Source: Gemmatimonadota bacterium
Lineage (GTDB): Bacteria; Gemmatimonadota; Gemmatimonadetes; Longimicrobiales; Gaopeijiaceae
Direction of reading: 5' to 3'
Assembly (NCBI GenBank): GCA_007126575.1
Contig: SLBA01000158.1
Coordinates: 1-49,795 of the forward strand
DNA length: 49,795 nucleotides
Shown: positions 14,647 through 23,346 of the stretch, piece by piece
Layout of the letters: each line of letters opens with the position of its first letter
Position numbering within the stretch: the stretch's first letter is position 1
Program-made: the position numbers and the translations under genes
The notes under the pieces: generated by a model
What the model was told of the DNA's origin: nothing
Seen by the model: the letters and a program-made list of their open reading frames with translations, nothing else
Databases searched by the model: none

Positions 14647-16905
14647 TCAGAAGATCAGGGTATGGGTGTACTTGATCATCAGGTTGCGCCCCGCGGACCG
14701 GGGCGGCCGCGGGCCGTCGAAGGCATCCCGGTCCATGTGAATCCCCTCGTTCAGGACCACCCACAGGTCGGTGCCCTCGCGCAGGTGGTAGCGGAACCTG
14801 GCATTGACCGTGGTCAGGTCGGCCAGGTTGCTGTACTGAGCGAAAACACTCAGGGAAAGGCTCGTGTTCAGGGCGATCTGGGTGTTGAACTGAGCCAGAC
14901 CGGCGGTCACCGCCTCATCCCGTTCGGAAAAGCTCAGGTGGTTCACCTCGAGCCCCCCGCCGAATTCGAGGTACTTCGACTGATTCCAAGCCGGAGAGAC
15001 GTTGACGCTCCAGCGCCGTCCATCGTAGAACTGGCCGGCGCTCACGGTCAGGTTCCCTCGAAAGGGTCGGCTCCTCGCCATCTGCAGGCGGAGCTCCCCC
15101 GAATGGAAGGTGAACTCTCCCGGCTCGATCGGGAGTCCCGCCACCAGGAACGCACTCCGAACGTCCTCGAAACGGCGCTCCGCCTTCAGGCGCACACTGG
15201 TGCCCCCCTTGAACTCGACGTTCGCCTCGGAGGCCATCGACCCGGACTCGGTCGTGCCGTCGAGGCTGCGGGCGAAGCGGCCCGCGTCGGCGTTCCACGC
15301 CATCGAGCGAAAGGGGGACTCCGCGTCCTGAAAGCGCTTGTACTGGATTCGACCTCCTAGATAGTTGAACCCCCTCCGGTTCTGGAATCCCAGGCCGGGG
15401 TTGTAGTTCGCCCCCACCCGCATCGCATCGGCCGAGTACGACAGCCCTTCGTCGCGCAGCCGCTCCCACCGGCCCTGGATCACGCCCCCATCGAGTTCGG
15501 ATCCCTCGTCGATCCGCTCGTCGTAGCTTCGGGCCCACTTGACCGTCAGCCACTCGTCACCGAACAGGCGCAGCTGTCCGTCGAGGCCGTACGCGATATT
15601 GTCCCGGCCTTCGGAACCGAGCCGCGAGGTCACCATGGCCCCCACCGACGAATACGGGTTCAGGACCTGCTGCGAGAGCCGCGCGACGGTCATGTTCTCG
15701 GGGCTCCCCTCGATGCCCCCCGCCGTCTGCATCGAGAGCACCCCGAAGTCGGCCCCTCCAAGGCGGCCCACCGCACGTCCGCCCCCGTAGATTCGAACCG
15801 GCTCCCCCCCGTCCAGCCCGATCCGCCGACTGTGGAACAGTCGGTTCACGCCCCCTCCGGCGTTGAACTGGAAGGTCGAGGACCGCTCCTGGAAGAACTG
15901 CCGCTTCTCGGGAAAGAAGAGGGGAAAGCGGGTGAGGTTGATCTGCTGCACATCGGCCTCGACCTGCGCGAAATCGGTGTTGAGCGTCAGGTCGAGCGCG
16001 ATGTTCGGGACCGGAGACACCTTCACGTCGAGACCGATCTCGGCCGTCCGGTCGGACCGCACCTCCCACCCGGTCGGCTGCTGGGCGGGACCGACGAGTC
16101 CCGGGGCCCAGTTGGTCCCGAACAGTGAGTACGGGGTGACATACACGGGCGTCTCCTGCCGTACCCCCTGCAGTCGAATGCGCTGGGCCTGCGACGGCTT
16201 CGCGAACGCCAGCCCCCCCCACGCCGGATCGATCGCGGGAAAGATCTGGCGCTCGTTCTTGCGGGCCACGAATCGATACACGATCAGCCCCATCGTGACC
16301 TCACCATCCCGCGACTGGAATCCGAAACTCGAAAAGGGAATTCGGAATTCCGCAAACCACCCCTCGCCCGTCTGGGTGGTGGCCACGTCCCAGTGGGCAT
16401 TCCAGTCCGTGTTCATCGGCATCCCACCCGAAAAGACCCCGTCGTTCGACACCGTGCGGTCGGAGCGGGCCCCCGCTGGATTCGTGATGAACCAGACCGC
16501 GGTCTCGTGGTCGTTGAAGCTGTCGAGCACGACCGCCAGCACGTCGTCGCCGCTGTACTGGTTCCGATAGAAGGTGTTGCTTCTCACGCCATCGGGATTC
16601 GAGTCGTACAGCCGGCCGGACACGTACAGGTACTCCGAGTCATGCGCCACCCGGATCTTGGAGTGCTCGGTCAGCTCCCCGCCGAAGGTGGGCGAGAACA
16701 TGGTGAGGGGAAGCACCGGCACCTCGTCCCAGGCGTCCTCGTCGATGACGCCGTCGATCTGTATCGGACCCGAGATCCGGGGAATATCGAGCGGCACCGA
16801 AACCGACGTCGGGCTCTGAGCCCCCGCCTCACCGGGCAGCGTCAGCACGAGAACGGCCAGGATGGTCGAAGCGAAGGCCAGCGGGACCGGCAGGGTGAGG
16901 GTCAT
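14647..16905 (-). CDS. DUF5916 outer-membrane protein with CBM9-like N-terminal domain
   Basis: 752 residues from the ATG at 16905, which gives a signal peptide ending GEAGAQ near residue 30; an in-frame start at 16965 would add 20 residues. The N-terminal part (about 40-230) resembles the carbohydrate-binding family 9-like domain (IQIDGVIDEDAWDEVP, YLYVSGRLYDSNPDGV, WNAHWDVATTQTGEGW). The rest is a DUF5916 beta-barrel (LTLNTDFAQVEADVQQINLTR and FPLFFPEKRQFFQE are hallmarks), ending in an aromatic residue. This family is common in Bacteroidota and Gemmatimonadota and its function is unknown. It lies between two DUF3179 genes on the same strand. Confidence 0.85.
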   Translation of the reverse strand: MTLTLPVPLAFASTILAVLVLTLPGEAGAQSPTSVSVPLDIPRISGPIQIDGVIDEDAWDEVPVLPLTMFSPTFGGELTEHSKIRVAHDSEYLYVSGRLYDSNPDGVRSNTFYRNQYSGDDVLAVVLDSFNDHETAVWFITNPAGARSDRTVSNDGVFSGGMPMNTDWNAHWDVATTQTGEGWFAEFRIPFSSFGFQSRDGEVTMGLIVYRFVARKNERQIFPAIDPAWGGLAFAKPSQAQRIRLQGVRQETPVYVTPYSLFGTNWAPGLVGPAQQPTGWEVRSDRTAEIGLDVKVSPVPNIALDLTLNTDFAQVEADVQQINLTRFPLFFPEKRQFFQERSSTFQFNAGGGVNRLFHSRRIGLDGGEPVRIYGGGRAVGRLGGADFGVLSMQTAGGIEGSPENMTVARLSQQVLNPYSSVGAMVTSRLGSEGRDNIAYGLDGQLRLFGDEWLTVKWARSYDERIDEGSELDGGVIQGRWERLRDEGLSYSADAMRVGANYNPGLGFQNRRGFNYLGGRIQYKRFQDAESPFRSMAWNADAGRFARSLDGTTESGSMASEANVEFKGGTSVRLKAERRFEDVRSAFLVAGLPIEPGEFTFHSGELRLQMARSRPFRGNLTVSAGQFYDGRRWSVNVSPAWNQSKYLEFGGGLEVNHLSFSERDEAVTAGLAQFNTQIALNTSLSLSVFAQYSNLADLTTVNARFRYHLREGTDLWVVLNEGIHMDRDAFDGPRPPRSAGRNLMIKYTHTLIF

Positions 16906-17062
16906 TACTCTCGCAGAGAAGCATTCGAGTAGCGCCGCCGTTCGTGTAATCAGGGAGGGGCGCAACGTCGATCAGTGGATACGGGGAGAACGTACCCTCA
17001 ATGGTCCACGTCAGCCCCTCCCTCCGCAAGCCCTCCGCCCTGATGCGGAGGCCCCGTCCGAC

Positions 17063-18202
17063 TCAGCCCTCGGGCTCCCAGAGCTCGGCATCCGGCTGGA
17101 AGGCCATCCATGCGAACCAGAAGGACACATACGCCTCGGCCACGGGTTCCAGCCGGCGACCCTCCGACGATCCGGCGACCGCCAGCCCGTCGACGCGCCA
17201 CGTGGAGCCGGTCTGTGTATCGACGATCCGGTCCTCCTCGACGCTGAAGGTCAGCTCGGTCCCATCGACACGCGCGTCGAAGGCCATCGCCCCCCCGGCC
17301 CGCTGGTCCCAGAGGACCACCGCATCCCTGCCCTGTGCACTCGCGTGGACGGCGGCGACCGGCCCGGGCTCCGCATCGGCCAGAGCGTTGAAGGGAAAGC
17401 CTACCCCCCCACTGCCGTTCACTTCGGGGATTCCCAGGGTGCGCTCCTTCATGGGCCGACGGGAGTCCACCGAGGGCTGTGGAAAGAGCAGCTGGCTGTT
17501 CGACTCGTAGCTCCCGTAAGGGTAGGAGCGGTAGTCACGGCCCATTCCGAGGTTTCCAGTGACCACCTTCGTCTCCGGATGCAGCTCGGTCCAGCCGCCC
17601 CAGGTCATCTCGAACGAGGGAACCATGGTGAGCCGGGTGCCGTCGGCCGGCCCACAACGGGCCTCCCTGGCCATCTGGAACCAGAGCGAGGACGGGTCCC
17701 CCCGATCGAACATCACCAGGTTGTTCTGAAAGAGAACGCCCGAGACCCCAAGGGTGGCACCGCCGGCCGCCTCGCGATCGAACACCAGGCTCGAGCCGGT
17801 CAGCGGACAATAGCTCGCCGCAACCTGGAGCCCCGACGGAAAGTCGATATTCACGATCTCGTGCCACCACCCGACATTGTGCGGAATCGCCCATGCCTCT
17901 CCGTCGACGAGGAGTCCGATGACGCGGTCGCTTCCAAACAGGTAGTTGACCGACGGGTCGTCTGCGGAGACGAAGGTCGGGTTCTGGAGCGAGGGAATCC
18001 CGTCGGGGGGCGGGCCCCCAGCAAAGAGCTCGCTCTCGGGAACGCTGCAGCGCAGGTTCTGGAAGGGCCGATCGCTGCTCGGGCCGAACAGGTCGGAGCA
18101 CCCGGTCGCCAGGAAGGCCAGCGCCATGATGAGCAGGACACTGCGCGGAGCCCCGCCTTGGCGGGTGGGACGAAGGGCTGGACGCGGGAATGCAGCGGGC
18201 AT
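17063..18202 (-). CDS. DUF3179 lipoprotein (paralogue 2)
   Basis: 379 residues. The start at 18202 has GGAG 7 bases upstream and a signal/lipobox LATGC with Cys35; a longer in-frame ATG at 18241 exists. The DUF3179 domain shows HEIVN (114-118), SYCPLT with Cys132, GVSGVLFQNNLVMFDR, a LHPETKVV segment and the C-terminal WFAWMAFQPD. Overall it is very close in layout to paralogue 1, suggesting local duplication. It is transcribed divergently from paralogue 3 across a 226-base gap. The function is unknown. Confidence 0.85.
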   Translation of the reverse strand: MPAAFPRPALRPTRQGGAPRSVLLIMALAFLATGCSDLFGPSSDRPFQNLRCSVPESELFAGGPPPDGIPSLQNPTFVSADDPSVNYLFGSDRVIGLLVDGEAWAIPHNVGWWHEIVNIDFPSGLQVAASYCPLTGSSLVFDREAAGGATLGVSGVLFQNNLVMFDRGDPSSLWFQMAREARCGPADGTRLTMVPSFEMTWGGWTELHPETKVVTGNLGMGRDYRSYPYGSYESNSQLLFPQPSVDSRRPMKERTLGIPEVNGSGGVGFPFNALADAEPGPVAAVHASAQGRDAVVLWDQRAGGAMAFDARVDGTELTFSVEEDRIVDTQTGSTWRVDGLAVAGSSEGRRLEPVAEAYVSFWFAWMAFQPDAELWEPEG

Positions 18203-18428
18203 CAGAGATCTCCGGATCAGGGCCTTGTCGGCGGCAGCCATCGGTACGCCCCCGCCTCATTTCAGCAAATGAACGGGGGGCGGCGAGGGTTCCCCGCCGT
18301 GTGGAACTCGCTCGTCGGGCTGTGAATTCAAAGGACAGAGGCAGGGGAGGACGGCAGCCCACGGCTCGCCCCCTCAGCCCTCCAGGCGCACATCCCATTC
18401 TCTCCCATCTCCGCACGGGGGTTCGACC

Positions 18429-19478
18429 ATGAATTCGACCAGGCTGATCGCCCTTCTGGCCTTTGCGACGGTGATCCTCGTGCTCGGACTGCTTTCGGAC
18501 TCGGCCGCCTCGGAGACCGATCCGAGCCTTCCCGTTGCCGAGACCCCCTACGTTCTCGGTGACCCGATCGAGGCCTATGTGGAGTTCATGATGTCGGGCG
18601 GACCGCCACCCGATGGGATCCCCGCGATCGACAACCCCCGGTTCATCAGCGCCGACGAGGCCGGGCTCCGTCCCGAGGCGATGGTGATCGGCTTCGCGCA
18701 CGGGGGCGAGGCGAAGGCATATCCACAGAGCATCCTCGTGCACCACGAGATCGTGAACGATGTCGTGGGAGGGCTGAATGTGGGGGTCACCTACTGTCCG
18801 CTGACCGCCACCGCGCAGGGGTTCGAGCGGGGTGAGACCACCTTCGGCGTCTCGGGCCAGCTCCTGAACAGCAACCTGGTCCTCTTCGACCGCGAGACCG
18901 AGAGCTACTTTTCGCAGATCAACGCCACCGGGCTGACGGGAGAGCACCGCGGCCACACCCTCGCCGAGGTCAACCTGATCTGGACGACCTGGGAGCGGTG
19001 GCGCGCGGCCCACCCCGACACCCGCGTGCTGAGCGATCGCACCGGCCACCTGCGCAACTACGACCGGGACCCCTACGGATCCTACACGCCCCTGCGCGGC
19101 TACTATGTCGAGGACCGTACCATGTTTCCGGTGATGCATCGGTCCGGATCCGAGCACCAGAAGGAGATGGTCGTGGGAGCCCGGACCGCCGATGTGAGCG
19201 CGCGATTCGTTCTCAGGGCGCTCGAAGAGGAACGGATCCAGATGACCGAGAACTTCCTGGCGGTCTACGACCCGACCTTCCACACCGGGGTCATCTACGA
19301 GCGGCCCGACGGAGTGGAGCTGGACGGGCTGGGGGTCTCGCCCGAAGGAGACTACGAGTTCAACGGAGCGGTCCACGCCCCGAGGGAGCTGCCCTTCGAG
19401 CCGCTCGTGTCGGTCGACGTCTTCTACTTCGCCTGGCACGCCTTCTACCCCGACTCGGAACACCCCCGAGTCCCATGA
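18429..19478 (+). CDS. DUF3179 protein (paralogue 3)
   Basis: 349 residues, with an N-terminal hydrophobic segment (about 5-22) but no lipobox Cys, so it is secreted or membrane-anchored rather than lipidated. The DUF3179 domain shows HEIVN (106-110), TYCPLT with Cys123, GVSGQLLNSNLVLFDR, WRAAHPDT and the C-terminal YFAWHAFYPD. It differs from the other two in strand, anchoring and downstream partner: its stop overlaps by ATGA the start of a small membrane protein carrying a Cys-Cys pair. The function of the family is unknown. Confidence 0.85.
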   Translation: MNSTRLIALLAFATVILVLGLLSDSAASETDPSLPVAETPYVLGDPIEAYVEFMMSGGPPPDGIPAIDNPRFISADEAGLRPEAMVIGFAHGGEAKAYPQSILVHHEIVNDVVGGLNVGVTYCPLTATAQGFERGETTFGVSGQLLNSNLVLFDRETESYFSQINATGLTGEHRGHTLAEVNLIWTTWERWRAAHPDTRVLSDRTGHLRNYDRDPYGSYTPLRGYYVEDRTMFPVMHRSGSEHQKEMVVGARTADVSARFVLRALEEERIQMTENFLAVYDPTFHTGVIYERPDGVELDGLGVSPEGDYEFNGAVHAPRELPFEPLVSVDVFYFAWHAFYPDSEHPRVP

Positions 19479-20029
19479 ATCCGCGTCACGTACTGCAGAC
19501 CCTGGCGGACCTGTGGGGCCGAGGATCGATGCGCGCGCTCGTCATCGGCATCTCGGCCCTCTACCTCCCCCTCTTCCTGTTCGCCCTGCAGGACATCTCG
19601 CTCGGGGGCCGGGCGTTCGAGTTCCTCACGACCGACTGGACCCGGATGTTCGACCGGACGGGGAGCTTCACCTTCGAGCCGATCGCCCGACTGACCCTGC
19701 CGGGGCTGACGATCCTCCTGTCCCCCATCAACATCCTTATCGGGGGGCTGATCTCCCTCCTGGTGGGACTCAACCTCGCGGTCACCTGGATCGCGATTCG
19801 GCAACCACGGGCGTGCCGGTTCAACCGCTCCACCGGGATCCTCGCCAGCCTGCCGGCTCTCCTCGCGGGGGGCGCCTGCTGCGCACCCGCGATCGCGCTC
19901 ATCCTCGGCCTCCAGATCTCCTCGCTGATGATCTCGGTCGTGCAGGTTCTGATCCCGGTCTCGGTGATCCTCCTGCTGATCACCCTCGGGCTGATCCTCG
20001 CCCGCACGAACCCCGAGCTCGTCGAGTAG
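19475..20029 (+). CDS. Membrane protein with GGACCAP motif, coupled to DUF3179
   Basis: 184 residues; family not identified. It has about four to five hydrophobic segments (near 21-38, 74-108, 122-148 and 152-176). The striking feature is a vicinal Cys pair inside a membrane segment, AGGACCAPAI (131-140; Cys135, Cys136), reminiscent of metal- or thiol-handling membrane proteins such as the MerT-type CC pair, although the rest does not match MerT. It is translationally coupled (ATGA) to DUF3179 paralogue 3. I infer a functional pair, possibly redox or metal related; no function is shown. Confidence 0.75.
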   Translation: MNPRHVLQTLADLWGRGSMRALVIGISALYLPLFLFALQDISLGGRAFEFLTTDWTRMFDRTGSFTFEPIARLTLPGLTILLSPINILIGGLISLLVGLNLAVTWIAIRQPRACRFNRSTGILASLPALLAGGACCAPAIALILGLQISSLMISVVQVLIPVSVILLLITLGLILARTNPELVE

Positions 20030-20051
20030 ACAGGGAGGCCTTCCGGAGAGG

Positions 20052-20609
20052 TCAGTACTCGTAGCCCTCGACTTCCCCCGGGGGCGCCTCGACCCCCAGT
20101 CCCTCGGCGATCCGGTTCACGAAATTGAAGTAGGCGATGATCATGTTCGCCTGCAGGATTTCGTCATCGGCGAGCCCGACCTCGCGGAGCCGGTCGATCG
20201 CACCGGCGTCGATCTCGGCCGGCGCCCTCGTCAGCCCCTGCGAATACTCGACCAACGCCCGCTCACGGTCCGAGAGCTCGACCCCATCCAGGTCATCCCG
20301 CAGCCGTCGCACCCGGTCCTGGTCCTTCCACCAGGCGTGCAGCGCAGCCTCGTGGTGCAGTGTGCAGTAGGTGCAGTCGTTGGCGACCGACACGACCACC
20401 GCGATCATCTCCCGCTCGGCTCGACTCAGTCCGCCGCGCGAAAACATCAGCTCCAGGTACAGATCGAGGTGGAGCTTCATGGCGCGGGGGGCTAAGCTCT
20501 GCACGCGCATGATGTTCGACAGCTTCCCCCGGCGACCGGAGATTTCGCGATACACCTCTGCGAGCTCCCCCTCGGCCTCCTCTTCGGACACCATTGGAAT
20601 CCAGCTCAT
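20052..20609 (-). CDS. AhpD-like peroxidase-related protein
   Basis: 185 residues of the carboxymuconolactone-decarboxylase/AhpD fold, resembling the 'uncharacterized peroxidase-related enzyme' subgroup. The redox motif is complete: CTYC with Cys79 and Cys82, followed by His86 (CTLHH). Family members act as thiol peroxidases or as disulfide partners. The protein has no signal peptide, so it is cytoplasmic. The gene converges on the DUF3179/membrane-protein pair and is divergent from the DoxX-like gene across 84 bases. Confidence 0.85.
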   Translation of the reverse strand: MSWIPMVSEEEAEGELAEVYREISGRRGKLSNIMRVQSLAPRAMKLHLDLYLELMFSRGGLSRAEREMIAVVVSVANDCTYCTLHHEAALHAWWKDQDRVRRLRDDLDGVELSDRERALVEYSQGLTRAPAEIDAGAIDRLREVGLADDEILQANMIIAYFNFVNRIAEGLGVEAPPGEVEGYEY

Positions 20610-20693
20610 GAGGAGCTCCCGGAACCCGAGGGATCAGGCATGCGTTTGGCACACTGACGTCCCCCTACTTCTTTTCTCCGACGCCGAGGATCC

Positions 20694-21131
20694 ATGAAAG
20701 CGTTCTCTCTGCTGGCTCTGCGCATCTCGATCGCGCTCCTTGTTCTGCTCTGGGGCATGGACAAAATCGTGGACCCGGACCATGCGATTCGGGTCTCCGA
20801 CAACTTCTACTTCGGACTGCTCAGCGTCTCGGCACTCATGCCCGTGCTGGGCGCCGGCCAGATCGTCGTGGCCGTAATGGCGATGATCGGATCCTTCCGA
20901 AAGATCATCGACCCGATCATCCTTCTGATCAACCTCGGCTCCCTCGCGGGCGTCTGGCGGTCGATCATCGATCCGTGGGGATGGGTTCTCGACGGGACCA
21001 ACGTCCTGTTTTTCCCCTCGCTCATCGTGGCTGCGGGATGTCTGGTACTGATCGCCTTTCAGGACGAAGAGGTGTTTGTCCTCGATCGTCGGGTGGGAGC
21101 GGCGAATCGGGAACCCCGACCGGCAGGCTGA
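20694..21131 (+). CDS. DoxX-like membrane protein
   Basis: 145 residues with four hydrophobic helices (about 4-20, 37-64, 72-89 and 100-121), similar in size and layout to DoxX/DoxD-like proteins. These are often linked to redox or terminal oxidase functions but are poorly characterised. The tail (FQDEEVFVLDRR...) is hydrophilic and its coding bases overlap the 3' end of the opposite-strand histidine kinase gene by 110 bases. The start has GAGGA just upstream. Divergence from the AhpD-like gene hints at a shared redox regulation, which is an inference. Confidence 0.75.
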   Translation: MKAFSLLALRISIALLVLLWGMDKIVDPDHAIRVSDNFYFGLLSVSALMPVLGAGQIVVAVMAMIGSFRKIIDPIILLINLGSLAGVWRSIIDPWGWVLDGTNVLFFPSLIVAAGCLVLIAFQDEEVFVLDRRVGAANREPRPAG

Positions 21132-22449
21132 GATGAAAGGCGGCACCTCCCGTCGGTCGGTTGCGAGCGGTCAGGGTGCCGCCCATCGCGATGGCCAGCC
21201 GGCGGGAGATCGCCAGCCCCAGGCCGGTGCCACCCGAATCCCCCCTCGTGGTGACAAACGGCGAGAAAATCCGGTCCATCAACTCCTCCGGAATTCCCGG
21301 ACCGGTATCCAGGACCTCGATCTCGATCCGCTCCCCTTCCCGCCGGCAGTGAAGCTCTCCCCGGCCCTCGACCATCGCCTCGGCGGCATTCGAGAGCAGG
21401 TTGGTCACCACCTGCTCGAGCCGCAGCTCCGGGACTCTCACCTCCCCCTCCCATTCGATCCGTTCCTCCCACCGGATCGCTCGTCCCCGCACCATCTCCT
21501 CGATCTTGAGCAGCCGACGAAGGAGCTTGTCGATCCGGACCGTCCCCTCTCCCGATGGTGCCCGGGAGTAGCCCAGGAGTTCGTCGGCCAGGCCGCGAAT
21601 GCGCTCGGCCTGCCGCCCGATGCCGCTCATGGACTCGAGGAGTTCCTCGCGGCTCACATCCGGGTCGGTCCGCGCCAGCTCGATCTCGGCCATGATGACC
21701 GCCAGCGGATTTCGGAGTTCGTGGGCGACGCCCGCCAGAGACTCCCCGAGTGTGGCGAGCTTGCGCTGCCGACTCCATTCCAACTCCGCGGCGACTTCCT
21801 TGGTGCGGTCCATCAGGATCACCTGGTGCCCCTCCGGATCGTCCTGCCCGAAGGCGGCGACGATGTAGTGCGACGTCCGGACACTCTCGTCCTCGTCGGT
21901 CTCGATCGAGCCGGTCCAGCCGCCCCGTGACTCGATCACGGAGAGAGGGGGCAGATCCTTCAGCCCTTCGATGCTCCCGATTCGAGTCCCCAGCATCTGG
22001 CCTCTGGATTTCCCCAGCACCGCTTCGGCCGCCGGATTCACCTCGAGGATCCGGCCTTCGGCATCGGTTCGAATCACACCATTCTCCGTGCCCTCGAAGA
22101 GAATCCGGTACCCTCGCGTGACCCGGCGCGTGTAGAGCGCGAACCCGGCCACGAGGGCCTCGGTGAAGGCGAGAGCGATGGACAGTGAAACGATCGTCGC
22201 CCGGTCGGCAGGAACCCCGTAGCCGAAGCCGAAGAGCCGCTCCCCCAGCACCAGGAGGCCGACGCTCCCCACGATCGAAGAGACCAGGGCCACACTTCCG
22301 TAGCGATACACCAGCATGGCCACCGGCAGTACATGGACCCACCACAGCAGGTGCGAGGCGACCCCCGCCCAGGGAATCAGCAGGGGGTGCAGGGCAGGAG
22401 CCAGGGTGAGGGCCATCAGCGCAGCCCAGAAGCGCGTTCCGGAGTTCAT
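21022..22449 (-). CDS. Membrane PAS sensor histidine kinase
   Basis: 475 residues. The start at 22449 begins a hydrophobic sensor part with several membrane helices (about 7-107), followed by a PAS domain (115-215; FEGTENGVIRTDAEGRIL). The H-box GVAHELRNPL has phospho-acceptor His243. The ATPase domain has the N-box NLLSNAAEAM, G1 DTGPGIP, an F-box (IFSPFVTTR) and G2 GGTGLGLAIS. The kinase core ends near HLSLPVG; a further 31 residues overlap the convergent DoxX-like gene. No response regulator is adjacent. It is divergent from the ECF sigma gene, so the two could be co-regulated. Confidence 0.9.
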   Translation of the reverse strand: MNSGTRFWAALMALTLAPALHPLLIPWAGVASHLLWWVHVLPVAMLVYRYGSVALVSSIVGSVGLLVLGERLFGFGYGVPADRATIVSLSIALAFTEALVAGFALYTRRVTRGYRILFEGTENGVIRTDAEGRILEVNPAAEAVLGKSRGQMLGTRIGSIEGLKDLPPLSVIESRGGWTGSIETDEDESVRTSHYIVAAFGQDDPEGHQVILMDRTKEVAAELEWSRQRKLATLGESLAGVAHELRNPLAVIMAEIELARTDPDVSREELLESMSGIGRQAERIRGLADELLGYSRAPSGEGTVRIDKLLRRLLKIEEMVRGRAIRWEERIEWEGEVRVPELRLEQVVTNLLSNAAEAMVEGRGELHCRREGERIEIEVLDTGPGIPEELMDRIFSPFVTTRGDSGGTGLGLAISRRLAIAMGGTLTARNRPTGGAAFHLSLPVGVPDSPLPPDDRGQTPLRPERRSVPDIPQPR

Positions 22450-22728
22450 CGCCTGCCTTGTGCTCGAGTAAACGGAGGTCGTTCCGGCCCCGCGCCTGGC
22501 GGCCACCATAGACCAAACGCCCGAGCCGGCCAGTGGAGTTCCGCGTCGTCCGACGTGGCCGCGAGGATCGGGTCTCCCCGTTTCGCGTTTCCGCGTCAGG
22601 CGGTAGACTACCACCACGTGGCATCAGGGTCCCCCCGCGCCGGGGCCCCTTCCTGAACTCCTCGTGACCGGGGGCATGTTTCACCGTGAATCGTCTGGAC
22701 CGTTTCGAACCAAACGGGGCCTCGAGCC
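22450..22728. other. Divergent intergenic region, kinase / ECF sigma
   Basis: 279 bases between divergent starts. I see a CCACGTGG palindrome at 22614-22621 and a GC-rich imperfect hairpin near 22630-22650, but no convincing -35/-10 pair on either strand. Confidence 0.4.
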
Positions 22729-23346
22729 GTGGCTGACTCCGACGCGCACGACGAGACGTTCGAAGCCGAGGCGCTTCCGCAGATGGACGCCGTGTACCGC
22801 TTCGCCCTGCGCCTGTCGAAGAGTGAGGATCGGGCCCAGGATCTGACACAGGAGACCTTCCTGAGAGCGTATCAGAACTGGGAGAAGTACACGCAGGGAA
22901 CCAAAGTGAAGAGCTGGCTGTTCACCATCTGCAGGAACCTCTTCCTCAGAAAGGAGGAGCGCGGCAAGCGCCACGACGAGATCGTGACGGGGGTGGCCGA
23001 CAAGGATCCCCGCCAGATCTCGCGGGAAGCCACCGTCTTCATGGCCGTGCGGGACCGCGACCCCGAGGGCCACTTCTGGCGCGAGATGGTCGACGCCAGG
23101 GTGCTCGAGGCCATCGACGACCTTCCCGACGAATTCAGGGAGGCCGTCGTCCTCTCCGATCTGGAAGGACTGCCGTACCAGGAGGTGGCCGAAATCGTCG
23201 ACGTGCCGGTGGGAACGGTGAAGAGCCGGCTCTTCCGCGGCCGTCGGATCCTTCAGGAAGCACTATACGAATATGCGGTTCAAGAGGGGATCATCGGCGA
23301 GCAGACCGCCGCCCGCATCCGAAACAGAGGGGAAGCGTCCAAATGA
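22729..23346 (+). CDS. ECF-type RNA polymerase sigma factor
   Basis: 205 residues from a GTG at 22729; the first ATG (22783) would cut into region 2. The sigma-2 region is clear (VYRFALRLSKSEDRAQDLTQ and ETFLRAYQNWEKYTQGTKVK, then SWLFTICRNLFL), and sigma-4 (LPDEFREAVVLSDLEGLPYQ, EVAEIVDVPVGTVKSRLFRG) carries the -35-binding HTH. The gene overlaps its anti-sigma gene by ATGA, the usual arrangement, so the pair is co-made. The target promoter was not identified in this window. Confidence 0.92.
   Translation: MADSDAHDETFEAEALPQMDAVYRFALRLSKSEDRAQDLTQETFLRAYQNWEKYTQGTKVKSWLFTICRNLFLRKEERGKRHDEIVTGVADKDPRQISREATVFMAVRDRDPEGHFWREMVDARVLEAIDDLPDEFREAVVLSDLEGLPYQEVAEIVDVPVGTVKSRLFRGRRILQEALYEYAVQEGIIGEQTAARIRNRGEASK

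Noticed and set aside
14294-14764. Minus-strand frame spanning the 14.3-14.6 kb gap
   Set aside because: Overlaps the end of the DUF5916 gene in another frame, has no ribosome binding site or recognisable domain and covers the palindromes.
22614-22621. CCACGTGG palindrome as an operator
   Set aside because: Only 8 bp, expected by chance in GC-rich DNA, and no second copy was seen near a related gene.
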